DNA of 64,000 nt from Stenotrophomonas maltophilia D457 (GTDB lineage: Bacteria; Pseudomonadota; Gammaproteobacteria; Xanthomonadales; Xanthomonadaceae): assembly GCF_000284595.1 (NCBI RefSeq), contig NC_017671.1, forward strand, positions 3,319,001 through 3,383,000, read 5' to 3'. Of this stretch, positions 36,448 through 44,897 are shown piece by piece. Both the position numbers and the translations under genes were made by a program. The notes beneath the pieces are model-generated. The model was not told the origin of the DNA and ran no database searches. It saw only the letters and a program-made list of their open reading frames with translations. Position 1 is the stretch's first letter, and each line of letters begins with the position of its first letter.

Positions 36448-39237
36448 ATGAAACACGTCAGCAATACCGCACGTCGCAACACGCTCGCCGTCGCCCTGAT
36501 GTCCGCTCTGATGGCCGCCGCCCCGGCAATGGCCCAGGACAAGGCGACCAACCTGGACAAGATCACCGTCACCGGTTCGCTGATCCCGCAGACCCAGGTC
36601 GAAACCCAGACCCCGGTGATGTCCATCACCGCCGAAGACATCCAGACCCGCGGCTTCAGCAGCGTTGCTGAAGTTCTGCAGCAGTCGTCGCTGACCACCG
36701 GCGGCCTGCAGGGTGGACAGACCTCGGGTGCGTTCACCCAGGGCGCCGAAGCCGCCGGCATGTTCGGCCTGAACCCGGGCTACACCAAGTACCTGATCAA
36801 CGGCCGCCCGATGCTCTCGTATCCGGCGCTGTACAACGGCAGCGAGTCGTTCAACAACATCAGCGGCATTCCGATCGACATCGTCGAGCGCATCGAGGTC
36901 CTGCCGGGCGGCCAGTCGTCGCTGTACGGCTCGGACGCGATCGCCGGCGTGGTCAACATCATCCTGAAGGAACGCATGGACGGCGGCACGATGTCGATCC
37001 GTGGCGGCACCTACACCGAAGGTGGTGGCAGCAACATCCGCTTCAGCGCCGCCAAGGGCTTCAATGCATTCGACGACCGCTTCCACGCGCTGGTCAACGT
37101 GCAGATCGAAAACGGCAGCCCGATCTGGGGCTACCAGCGTGACATCACCAAGCAGAACAACCCGGTCGGCTACACCGCACAGCTGCCGTCGAACGACTTT
37201 GCCGTCATCGGCAACGCCGACAACAAGCTGTACATGATGGACCCGACCCGCTGCGCCAACGTCGCAGGCCTGTACGACGGCACCACCACCGTCGGCAAGC
37301 GTGCATCGGGCGAATCGTGCGGCTCGGTGTACAGCGCCGGCTACAAGACCCTGAAGAACGGCAAGAACAGCGGCCAGTTCTACTCGTCGATGACCTTCGA
37401 CGTGAACGACAACTTCCAGCTGTTCGCCGATGTGCTGTACAGCAAGGAGAAGACCGAGTTCACCTCCGGCTCCAGCGCCCTGTGGTGGGGCACCAAGTCG
37501 GTGATGGGCGGTTTCTACGACCAGGGCCTGGGCAAGGTCGTGAACCTGCAGCGCGCCTTCGCACCGGAAGAAATCGGCCCGGGCCACTACAACAACATCC
37601 TGAACTCCGATGAGAGCCGTTCCTACCAGGTCACCCTGGGTGGCAAGGGCATGGTCGGCGACTGGGACTACAGCGCCAGCTTCACCCGCGGCGAATACCG
37701 CCTGGACCAGAACCGCTTCGCGCGCTGGAAGGACAAGATCGAAGGCTTCTTCGGCGACACCGTGCTGGGCCCGCGCCTGGGTACCACCGCTGATGGCTTC
37801 GGCATCTACAACCCGGACTACGCCGCGTTCTACTCGCCGATCACCCCGGACCAGTTCGCCAGCTTCACCGGCTATGGCACCCACCGCAGCAAGACCTGGC
37901 AGAACCTGGGTCGCGTGCAGGTGACCAACGGGTCGCTGTTCTCCCTGCCGGGCGGCGACGCCGGCCTGGCCGTGGTGCTGGAAGGTGGCAGCGAAGGTTG
38001 GGATTACTCGCCCGACCAGGCCTTCGTCGATGGCAACGCCTGGGGCGCCACCGCCGTGGCCGGTGCCGGCCACCGCAGCAACTACGCGGTGACCAGCGAA
38101 CTGCGCATGCCGGTGTTCGAGTCGCTGACCATCAGCGCCTCGGGCCGCTACGACGCCTTCAAGATCGCCGACAAGACCGTTGACAAGGCCACCTACAGCA
38201 TCGGCCTGGAATACCGCCCGGTTGAGAGCCTGCTGCTGCGCGGCAAGTACGGCACCGCATTCCGTGCGCCGACCCTGTCCGATGCCTTCCAGGGCATGAG
38301 CGGCTCGTTCGCCTCCGGCCAGAACGACTACTACCGCTGCAGCCAGATGGGCTACGCGCTGCGTGACGAAGCCTGCTCGTTCTACAAGACCACCTCGGTG
38401 TACAGCGAAAAGTCCGGCAACCCGGACCTGAAGCCGATCACCGCCGACGTGTGGAGCGCGGGCGTGGTGTGGGCCCCGGTGAGCAACTTCTCGCTGTCGG
38501 TCGACTACTACAACTGGAAGATCAAGAACGAGGTCAAGACCCTGAGCACCGACCAGCTGCTGCTGGCCGAGTACCAGTGCCGCAACGGCCTGCCGAACAA
38601 CACCTCGGCCAGCTGCCAGAACGTGACCGACTGGGTGTCCCGCGACGCCGGTGGCAACCTGGCCCGCGTGTACACCCCGAAGCTCAACGTGGCCAGCCAG
38701 AACCTGGAAGCGGTGACCGTCGGCGCCAAGTACCAGCAGGACTTGGGCCGCTTCGGTTCGCTGATGTTCTCGGGCAACTACACCAACATGCTGAAGCGTG
38801 AAGTGGTGCCGCTGCCGGGCGCACAGAAGCTGGATCTGCTGAGCGATCCGTACAACATGTGGTACTACGACAACTTCGCCAAGGTGCGCGGCGATGTGTC
38901 GGTGGGCTGGGCCATCTCCAAGTTCACCACCACCCTGTACGCCAACTACGTCGGCAGCACCCCGAACTACCTGGCCTACACCGGCCGCAGCTATGACTAC
39001 GTCCACTCCTCCGGCGCCAAGGCCGGCAAGTGGGGCTCGTACACCACCTACAACATGAGCCTGAACTACCAGGCGCAGGACGATCTGACCCTGTCGCTGA
39101 TGGTCAACAACGTGTTCAACAAGCTGCCGGAAGGCCAGCGCTACAACTACCCGGGCAACGAATCGACCCCGTTCAACGACGGCTTCTACAGCGTCTACGG
39201 CCGTCAGATCTCGGCCCAGGTCAAGTACGACTTCTGA
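36448..39237 (+). CDS. TonB-dependent outer-membrane receptor (929 residues)
   Basis: The signal peptide spans about residues 1-29 (ending PAMAQD). A TonB-box-like DKITVTGS follows at once. The plug domain (PVMSITAEDIQTRGFSSVAE; IERIEVLPGGQSSLYGSDAI; GVVNIIL) runs to about 175. The rest is the beta-barrel with repeated aromatic strands, ending in YGRQISAQVKYDF with the terminal Phe needed for barrel assembly. Substrate is not evident. Two Cys pairs in extracellular loops (CANVAG...SCGS; CSQMGY...DEACSF) suggest disulfides. It is followed by a terminator, so it is transcribed separately from the next receptor gene. Confidence 0.93.
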   Translation: MKHVSNTARRNTLAVALMSALMAAAPAMAQDKATNLDKITVTGSLIPQTQVETQTPVMSITAEDIQTRGFSSVAEVLQQSSLTTGGLQGGQTSGAFTQGAEAAGMFGLNPGYTKYLINGRPMLSYPALYNGSESFNNISGIPIDIVERIEVLPGGQSSLYGSDAIAGVVNIILKERMDGGTMSIRGGTYTEGGGSNIRFSAAKGFNAFDDRFHALVNVQIENGSPIWGYQRDITKQNNPVGYTAQLPSNDFAVIGNADNKLYMMDPTRCANVAGLYDGTTTVGKRASGESCGSVYSAGYKTLKNGKNSGQFYSSMTFDVNDNFQLFADVLYSKEKTEFTSGSSALWWGTKSVMGGFYDQGLGKVVNLQRAFAPEEIGPGHYNNILNSDESRSYQVTLGGKGMVGDWDYSASFTRGEYRLDQNRFARWKDKIEGFFGDTVLGPRLGTTADGFGIYNPDYAAFYSPITPDQFASFTGYGTHRSKTWQNLGRVQVTNGSLFSLPGGDAGLAVVLEGGSEGWDYSPDQAFVDGNAWGATAVAGAGHRSNYAVTSELRMPVFESLTISASGRYDAFKIADKTVDKATYSIGLEYRPVESLLLRGKYGTAFRAPTLSDAFQGMSGSFASGQNDYYRCSQMGYALRDEACSFYKTTSVYSEKSGNPDLKPITADVWSAGVVWAPVSNFSLSVDYYNWKIKNEVKTLSTDQLLLAEYQCRNGLPNNTSASCQNVTDWVSRDAGGNLARVYTPKLNVASQNLEAVTVGAKYQQDLGRFGSLMFSGNYTNMLKREVVPLPGAQKLDLLSDPYNMWYYDNFAKVRGDVSVGWAISKFTTTLYANYVGSTPNYLAYTGRSYDYVHSSGAKAGKWGSYTTYNMSLNYQAQDDLTLSLMVNNVFNKLPEGQRYNYPGNESTPFNDGFYSVYGRQISAQVKYDF

Positions 39238-39270
39238 TCCCGTCGTATTCCGGACTGCGTGTCTGGACCA

Positions 39271-39297
39271 GGCCCCGCTTCGGCGGGGCCTTTTTTT
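39271..39297 (+). terminator. Rho-independent terminator of the first TonB receptor gene
   Basis: GGCCCCGC pairs with GCGGGGCC around TTCG and is followed by seven T residues. Confidence 0.9.
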
Positions 39298-39624
39298 GTC
39301 CGTCGCACAGCACGGCCACATCCCGTTCACGGTTCAGACACGTTTGACATGAACCGAAACAAATCAATACATATCAATGAGATGAAGGAGAAATGGGCGC
39401 TCCTGTCACTGCAAGGCGCGCCCATCACCCACAGCTTCATGACTCCCTCGTGAACGTTTGACAGGCTCGGTTAATGTCGTGTTAATCTCGGGTCATCGGC
39501 ACGTGAAGCCGGTACCAGCGCCGGGTGGCAGCACGCTGCCGACCCCGGGCAAGGGGCACACGGAGACGCCGACAAGGACCTGTCCCGGTGTACGACGCAA
39601 TCATTCGATTCAAGGGGATTTCAG
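39298..39624 (+). promoter_or_regulatory. Leader and promoter region of the second TonB receptor gene
   Basis: This 327-base AT-richer gap contains two copies of CGTTTGACA (39341-39349 and 39455-39463). The second provides a perfect TTGACA -35, with a weak TTAATC at an 18-base spacing. The transcript would have a leader of about 130 bases before the ATG, which itself has AGGGGATTTCAG upstream. Confidence 0.4.
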
Positions 39625-42603
39625 ATGATCAATCGCAAGTCGCTCAGCAAGCATCCGCTGAGCTTCGCCCTCGCCTCCGCCGTGCTGCTCGCTGCGGCCG
39701 CCCCGGCGATCGCACAGGACGCCTCGGGCTCGACGCAGACCACCGAAGAGGCATCCAAGTCCAAGGCCACCAATCTGGATACGGTGACCGTCACCGGCTC
39801 GCGCATCAGCCGCGACGTGTTCAACTCGGTCTCGCCGGTGCAGGTCGTCACCCGTGAAGAAACCACCCTGGCCGGCTTCAACTCGACCACGGCGGCCCTG
39901 CAGAGCACCGCGGTCACCGCCGGTGCGGCGCAGATCAACAACGCCTATGGCGGCTACGTCACCGACGGTGGCCCGGGCGCCAACACCCTGGGCCTGCGCG
40001 GCCTCGGCCCGACCCGCACCCTGATCCTGCTCAATGGCCGCCGCGTGTCGCCGGCCGGTACCCGCGGCTCGGTGGGCTCGACCGACCTGAACGTGCTGCC
40101 GAACTCGATCGTCGACCGCGTCGAAATCCTGAAGGACGGTGCGTCCTCGATCTACGGCTCCGACGCCGTTGCCGGCGTAATCAACATCATCACCAAGAAG
40201 AAGGTCGATGGCGTCAGCTTCGAAGCACAGCACAACGCCACCGATGGCGGCGGCGGTGAAGAGCGCCGTTACTCCATCATGTTCGGTGCCACCGGCGAGC
40301 GCTCGCACTTCTCCGGCTCCTATGAGTACTACACCCGCAACGAGCTGACCCTGGCCGACCGCAGCTGGGCCGGTGGCTGCCCGACCGACATGTACCGCGA
40401 CATCGACGCGGGCGACTATTGGGGCAGCGGCGACTTCATCGACCCGCTGACCGGCAAGCCGAAGTGCTGGTCGCTCGATGCCGGCGGCACCACGCTGAAC
40501 ACCATCGGCACCAACACCCGTACCGGTGTTGCGGCCCCGGGCGGCGCCGGCACCCGCTTCAACCGCTGGCGCCCGAATGCGGCCATCACCACCGGCCTGG
40601 TGGGCTACGAAGGCGTGGACCTGAACACCCGCGACACCTTCGATCCGGCCATGCGCAACCAGTCGCTGATCTCGCCGACCAAGACCCACACCCTGTACCT
40701 GCAGGGTGGCTTCGACCTCAACGCACTGGGCGATGCCGAGCTGTACTACGAGTTCTTGGGCAACAAGCGCAAGTCGACCCAGACCGGCTATCGCCAGCTG
40801 ACCCTGGACTATGCCGTGGGCAGCCCGCTGATCCCGGCCAACCTGCGTGACAGCGTTGCCGGTGCTCCGACCGACCAGACCAGCGGCAAGAACCTGGGCG
40901 TGCGTGCGTTCATCGGTTTCGGCAACGACACCAACAAGCAGAACGTCGACTTCCTGCGCTTCAATGCCGGCCTGCGTGGCCACCTGAGCTCGGAGTGGAA
41001 CTATGACTTCAACGTCATGCACTCGCGCAGCGACGCCGACTACACCTTCGAGAGCTTCCTGACCAGCCGCCTGCGCCAGAGCCTGGACGTGGTCTCCAAC
41101 GGTGCCGGTGGCTATGTCTGCCGGGACGGTTCCAACGGCTGCATCGCCGCGCCGGCGCTGAACACCAACACCATCGGTGGCAAGCTGCCGCAGGACTGGA
41201 AGGACTGGGTGTTCGTGCCGGTCACCGGCAACACGCTGTACAAGGAAACGACGGTCAACTTCAACGTCAACGGCCCGCTGTTCGACATGCCGTACGGTTC
41301 GGCCGGTGGTGCATTCGGCGTCGAGTACCGCAAGGCACGCATCGACGACACCCCGTCGCCGTACTCGATCAATGCCGACCTGTACAACCTGACCAACGCC
41401 ACTCCGACCCGCGGTTCGGACTCGGTGTTCGAAGCCTACGGCGAACTGGAACTGCCGCTGCTGTCCGGCGTCACCGCTGCCGAGGAACTGACGGTCAACC
41501 TGTCCGGCCGCTACACCGACTACAAGTCCTACGGCTCCGATGAGACCTACAAGATCGGCGCGCTGTGGACCCCGGTGAAGTGGCTGTCGTTCCGTGCGTC
41601 GTACGGCACCTCCTACCGCGCACCGGCGCTGTTCGAACAGTTCCTGGGCGGCACCACCGGCTTCCTGAGCAGCAGTGCCGACCCCTGCAACGAGTATGGT
41701 GATCGCAACCCGAGCTCGCCGCGTTACCAGAACTGCGCATCGCTGGGCCTGGCACCGGACTACCTGGCCACCCAGGGCGTGACCGTGGTCACCCAGGGTG
41801 GTGCCGAGGCCGGCCTGGAAGCCGAAACCTCCAAGGCCAAGACCCTGGGCGTGGTGATCCAGCCGGAATTCGGCAGCGGCTTCGGTGACCTGTCCTTCGC
41901 CGCCGACTACTTCGACATCGAAGTGAAGAACGGCGTCGACAGCGCGGGCGGCGCGAACATCCTGTCGCGCTGCTACGACAGCGGCAGTGCCGACTTCTCC
42001 TCCGGTTCGGGTCTGTGCCGCCTGGTGGCCCGCAACCCGGTCAACAACCAACTGGTGGTGACCAACGGCTTCATCAACCTGTCCACCGACAAGGTCCGTG
42101 GCCTGGACTTCACCACCCGCTATGTCCGCGAAATCGGCCCGGGCACCCTGCGCACCACGCTGCAGTTCACCCACTACCTGGAACAGGCCAGCAAGGTCTT
42201 CTCCGACGATCCGCTGGTGGACTACAACGGCATGCTGTCGCGTCCGGAAAACACCGCCTCGCTGGACCTGAGCTACAAGTGGAAGAACTGGCAGGTGCGT
42301 TACGGCCTGGACTGGATCGACAAGATGGACAGCTACGCGTACTACGAGGAGCGCAACCCGGGTGACTTCGATCCGGCCACCTCGGCGTACAAGCTGTACA
42401 CCCCGAACTACTTCCTGCAGGCCATCTCGGTGAAGTATGAAGCGGACAAGTGGTCGGTCACCGGTGGCGTGCGCAACTTCGCCGACCGCAAGCCGCCGAC
42501 CATCTCCCAGGGTGTCTACAGCACCGTCGGCAACGCGCTGCTGTACAGCGGCTTCGACTACTTCGGTCGCAGCTACTTCCTGAACATCACGCGTTCGTTC
42601 TGA
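39625..42603 (+). CDS. TonB-dependent outer-membrane receptor (992 residues)
   Basis: The signal peptide spans about residues 1-31 (ending PAIAQD). It is followed by a Ser/Thr/Lys linker and the TonB-box-like DTVTVTGSR near residue 51. The plug (RGLGPTRTLILLNGRRVSP; VDRVEILKDGASSIYGSDAV; GVINIITKKK) ends near 195. The barrel ends YFGRSYFLNITRSF with a terminal Phe. It is of the large Xanthomonadaceae receptor type. The gene is followed by an S9 peptidase and two M13 family genes, which suggests peptide or protein-derived substrates; this is inference. Confidence 0.93.
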   Translation: MINRKSLSKHPLSFALASAVLLAAAAPAIAQDASGSTQTTEEASKSKATNLDTVTVTGSRISRDVFNSVSPVQVVTREETTLAGFNSTTAALQSTAVTAGAAQINNAYGGYVTDGGPGANTLGLRGLGPTRTLILLNGRRVSPAGTRGSVGSTDLNVLPNSIVDRVEILKDGASSIYGSDAVAGVINIITKKKVDGVSFEAQHNATDGGGGEERRYSIMFGATGERSHFSGSYEYYTRNELTLADRSWAGGCPTDMYRDIDAGDYWGSGDFIDPLTGKPKCWSLDAGGTTLNTIGTNTRTGVAAPGGAGTRFNRWRPNAAITTGLVGYEGVDLNTRDTFDPAMRNQSLISPTKTHTLYLQGGFDLNALGDAELYYEFLGNKRKSTQTGYRQLTLDYAVGSPLIPANLRDSVAGAPTDQTSGKNLGVRAFIGFGNDTNKQNVDFLRFNAGLRGHLSSEWNYDFNVMHSRSDADYTFESFLTSRLRQSLDVVSNGAGGYVCRDGSNGCIAAPALNTNTIGGKLPQDWKDWVFVPVTGNTLYKETTVNFNVNGPLFDMPYGSAGGAFGVEYRKARIDDTPSPYSINADLYNLTNATPTRGSDSVFEAYGELELPLLSGVTAAEELTVNLSGRYTDYKSYGSDETYKIGALWTPVKWLSFRASYGTSYRAPALFEQFLGGTTGFLSSSADPCNEYGDRNPSSPRYQNCASLGLAPDYLATQGVTVVTQGGAEAGLEAETSKAKTLGVVIQPEFGSGFGDLSFAADYFDIEVKNGVDSAGGANILSRCYDSGSADFSSGSGLCRLVARNPVNNQLVVTNGFINLSTDKVRGLDFTTRYVREIGPGTLRTTLQFTHYLEQASKVFSDDPLVDYNGMLSRPENTASLDLSYKWKNWQVRYGLDWIDKMDSYAYYEERNPGDFDPATSAYKLYTPNYFLQAISVKYEADKWSVTGGVRNFADRKPPTISQGVYSTVGNALLYSGFDYFGRSYFLNITRSF

Positions 42604-42618
42604 TCCTGCTCCCTGCAA

Positions 42619-42640
42619 CCGCCGCCCTTCGGGGCGGCGG
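42619..42640 (+). terminator. Hairpin after the second TonB receptor gene
   Basis: CCGCCGCCC pairs with GGGGCGGCGG around TTC, followed by TTCCATTT; a moderate intrinsic terminator. Confidence 0.6.
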
Positions 42641-42697
42641 TTCCATTTCAGGCACCGGATTCTCCGCAGGCCGGTGCCAACGCATTCCGAGGTTGCA

Positions 42698-44725
42698 ATG
42701 AAGCGAGCCCTGCTGCTGGCGGCCCTGGCCAGCCTTTCACCGTTGCTGCACGCCAAGCCTGTGGCGCCCACCATCGAACAGATGGCCGCCTTCCCGGCCA
42801 TCTCCAGCCTGTCGTTGTCACCAGACGGAAAACACATCGCCGGCCTTCGCGCCGATGGCGAGGAGCGCGTGATCGTGGTTTGGCGGACCGATGCACTGGA
42901 CAAGCCACCCACGGTGATCGGCGCCAACCGCATGAAGTTCCAGAGCGTGTCGTTCATCAAGAACGGACAGCTGGCCGTCGTGCTGTGGCAACCCTACGAC
43001 CTGCGCGCCGACCGGGTGACCAAGACCTTCGTCAGCAAGTTCTTCATCACCGACATCGAAGGCAAGCAGTGGAAGGAGCCGATCACGCCGCCGCGCGCCT
43101 CCAGTCGCAATGAAGAGCTCGAGCAGGCACTGGCCAACGCCACGGTGCTCGACACCCTGCCCAACGATCCCGACCACATCCTGGTGGTCAACGGTTCGGG
43201 CAGCAGTTCCGGTGACGTCTACAAGGTCGACCTGCGCAACTTCACCTCCCAGCGCATCCAGAAGACCGAAGAGCGCGTGGCGGGCTATATCACCGACCTG
43301 GACAGTGAACTGCGGGCACGCCTGCGGCAGGACGTCGACGGTACCGGCGCCTACGTCGCCACCGAGTTCCGCTCGCCTGCCAACGGTGCCTGGGAGGAGC
43401 ATTTCCGCTCCTACGTGAAGAACCGCGACGTCAACCAGGTGATCGGCTTTGCCGATGATCCGAACATCGCGTTCGTACTCAGCAATGTCGGCCGCGACAA
43501 ATCAATCGTCTACGAGTACGACATCACGGCCCGCAAGCAGAAGGAAGTGCTGTTCGAGCACAAACTGTTCAACGCCGGCTCGATGCTGATCAACCGCCAC
43601 CGGAGCGGTGCGGTACCCTTCGGCGAGATCATGGGAATCGGCTACGCCGGTCCGCGCGGCGACGACATCCAGTGGACCTCTCCGCGCATGAAGGCCCTGG
43701 ACCAGGGGCTGCGCCAGGCGCTTGGCATCCGCCAGGAGCCGCTGGCGATGGTCGATACCGCGAACGGCCAGCGCTACACCGCCAACTACGATACAGGCCT
43801 GAGCTACCGCATCGTCGACTACACCGCCGATCTTTCCAATGTGCTGGTGGCTACCTCCGGCCCTTCCAACCCGCCCGAGTATCACCTGCTGCACGACGGC
43901 AAGCTGACCCTGCTGGCCAAGACCTATCCGCAGATCCAGCCAGCCGCGCTGGGCACCACCCGGCTGGTCTACTACAAGGCACGCGACGGGCTGGACATTC
44001 CGGCATTCCTGACCACGCCCAGCACCGAGCTGTGCGGTGCCGGCCCGTGGAAAGCCGTGGTGCATCCGCACGGCGGCCCGTGGGCACGCGATGGCATGGA
44101 CTTCGACGGCTCGATGTGGGTACCGCTGATGGCATCACGCTGCATGGCGGTCCTGCGCCCGCAGTTCCGCGGCTCGGCCGACTGGGGCCGCAAGCTGTGG
44201 ATGGCCGGTGATGCCGAATGGGGCCAGAAGATGCAGGACGACAAGGACGATGGCGCGCAGTGGATGATCGACCAGAAGATCGCCCAGCCCGGCCACATCG
44301 CCATGTTCGGCTTCTCCTATGGCGGCTACTCCGCGTTCGCGGCTTCGGTGCGTCCCAATGGCCTGTACAAGTGCGCCATCGCCGGTGCCGGCGTTTCGGA
44401 CATCAAGAAGATCTGGTCGCGCTTCTATACCAACCCCTTCTTCCGCCAGGCCCAGGCGCCGACCGTGGCCGGCCTCAACCCGGTCGACAAGGCCGGTGAA
44501 ATGAAGATTCCATTGATGGTCTACCACGGTGACCGCGACCGCACGGTGCCGATCGAGCAGTCGGAGTGGTTCGTGAACAAGGCCAGGGGTTCGGGGCAGC
44601 CGGTCGAGTTCCACGCCATCGCCGACTACGCGCATGGTCCCGCCTGGACCCGCGCGATCATGGGTGACCAGCTCAGGCTGATCGACGACTACCTGGGCAA
44701 GGGCTGCGGCGGCGGCGGCCTGTAA
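42698..44725 (+). CDS. S9 family (prolyl oligopeptidase-like) serine peptidase, exported
   Basis: This 675-residue protein has a signal peptide of about 19 residues (MKRALLLAALASLSPLLHA). An N-terminal beta-propeller-like part opens with FPAISSLSLSPDGKHIAGL. The C-terminal alpha/beta hydrolase has the nucleophile Ser in MFGFSYGGYSAFAA, Asp in YHGDRDRTVPIEQ and His in IADYAHGPAW. These complete the S9C/DAP-like triad. It would cleave short peptides in the periplasm. A GTG further upstream gives an unlikely 8-residue extension; GAGG precedes the chosen ATG. Confidence 0.9.
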   Translation: MKRALLLAALASLSPLLHAKPVAPTIEQMAAFPAISSLSLSPDGKHIAGLRADGEERVIVVWRTDALDKPPTVIGANRMKFQSVSFIKNGQLAVVLWQPYDLRADRVTKTFVSKFFITDIEGKQWKEPITPPRASSRNEELEQALANATVLDTLPNDPDHILVVNGSGSSSGDVYKVDLRNFTSQRIQKTEERVAGYITDLDSELRARLRQDVDGTGAYVATEFRSPANGAWEEHFRSYVKNRDVNQVIGFADDPNIAFVLSNVGRDKSIVYEYDITARKQKEVLFEHKLFNAGSMLINRHRSGAVPFGEIMGIGYAGPRGDDIQWTSPRMKALDQGLRQALGIRQEPLAMVDTANGQRYTANYDTGLSYRIVDYTADLSNVLVATSGPSNPPEYHLLHDGKLTLLAKTYPQIQPAALGTTRLVYYKARDGLDIPAFLTTPSTELCGAGPWKAVVHPHGGPWARDGMDFDGSMWVPLMASRCMAVLRPQFRGSADWGRKLWMAGDAEWGQKMQDDKDDGAQWMIDQKIAQPGHIAMFGFSYGGYSAFAASVRPNGLYKCAIAGAGVSDIKKIWSRFYTNPFFRQAQAPTVAGLNPVDKAGEMKIPLMVYHGDRDRTVPIEQSEWFVNKARGSGQPVEFHAIADYAHGPAWTRAIMGDQLRLIDDYLGKGCGGGGL

Positions 44726-44743
44726 GCCGCACCGCTTCCTGCG

Positions 44744-44764
44744 AGGGCGCCCACGGGGCGCCCT
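44744..44764 (+). terminator. Hairpin after the S9 peptidase gene
   Basis: AGGGCGCCC pairs with GGGCGCCCT; a few T residues follow. Confidence 0.55.
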
Positions 44765-44897
44765 TGCACGTTCTGGCCCTTGCGCCCGGACATGACCTTC
44801 GACACCCTTGCAGCCCAGGCCGGCGGCGTATCGTTCGGCCCACGGCCGTACCTGCGGCTTCTCCCTGACTCACTCGGCCTGGAGGCCAAGAATAGTG

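Noticed and set aside
36271..39330. A 1019-codon minus-strand open frame opposite the first TonB receptor gene
   Set aside because: Val/Ala/Gly-rich shadow frame caused by high GC third positions; the receptor on the other strand has clear motifs and a signal peptide.
39349..39453. A 34-codon open frame between the TonB receptor genes
   Set aside because: No ribosome-binding site, overlaps likely promoter motifs, and no recognisable family.
39610..42960. An 1116-codon minus-strand open frame opposite the second TonB receptor gene
   Set aside because: Same shadow effect; no recognisable domain, and it runs through both promoter and terminator of the real gene.
44780..44889. Short open frame beginning MTFDTLAAQAGG before the M13 gene
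   Set aside because: No Shine-Dalgarno sequence, runs into the M13 signal peptide in another frame, and looks like leader DNA.
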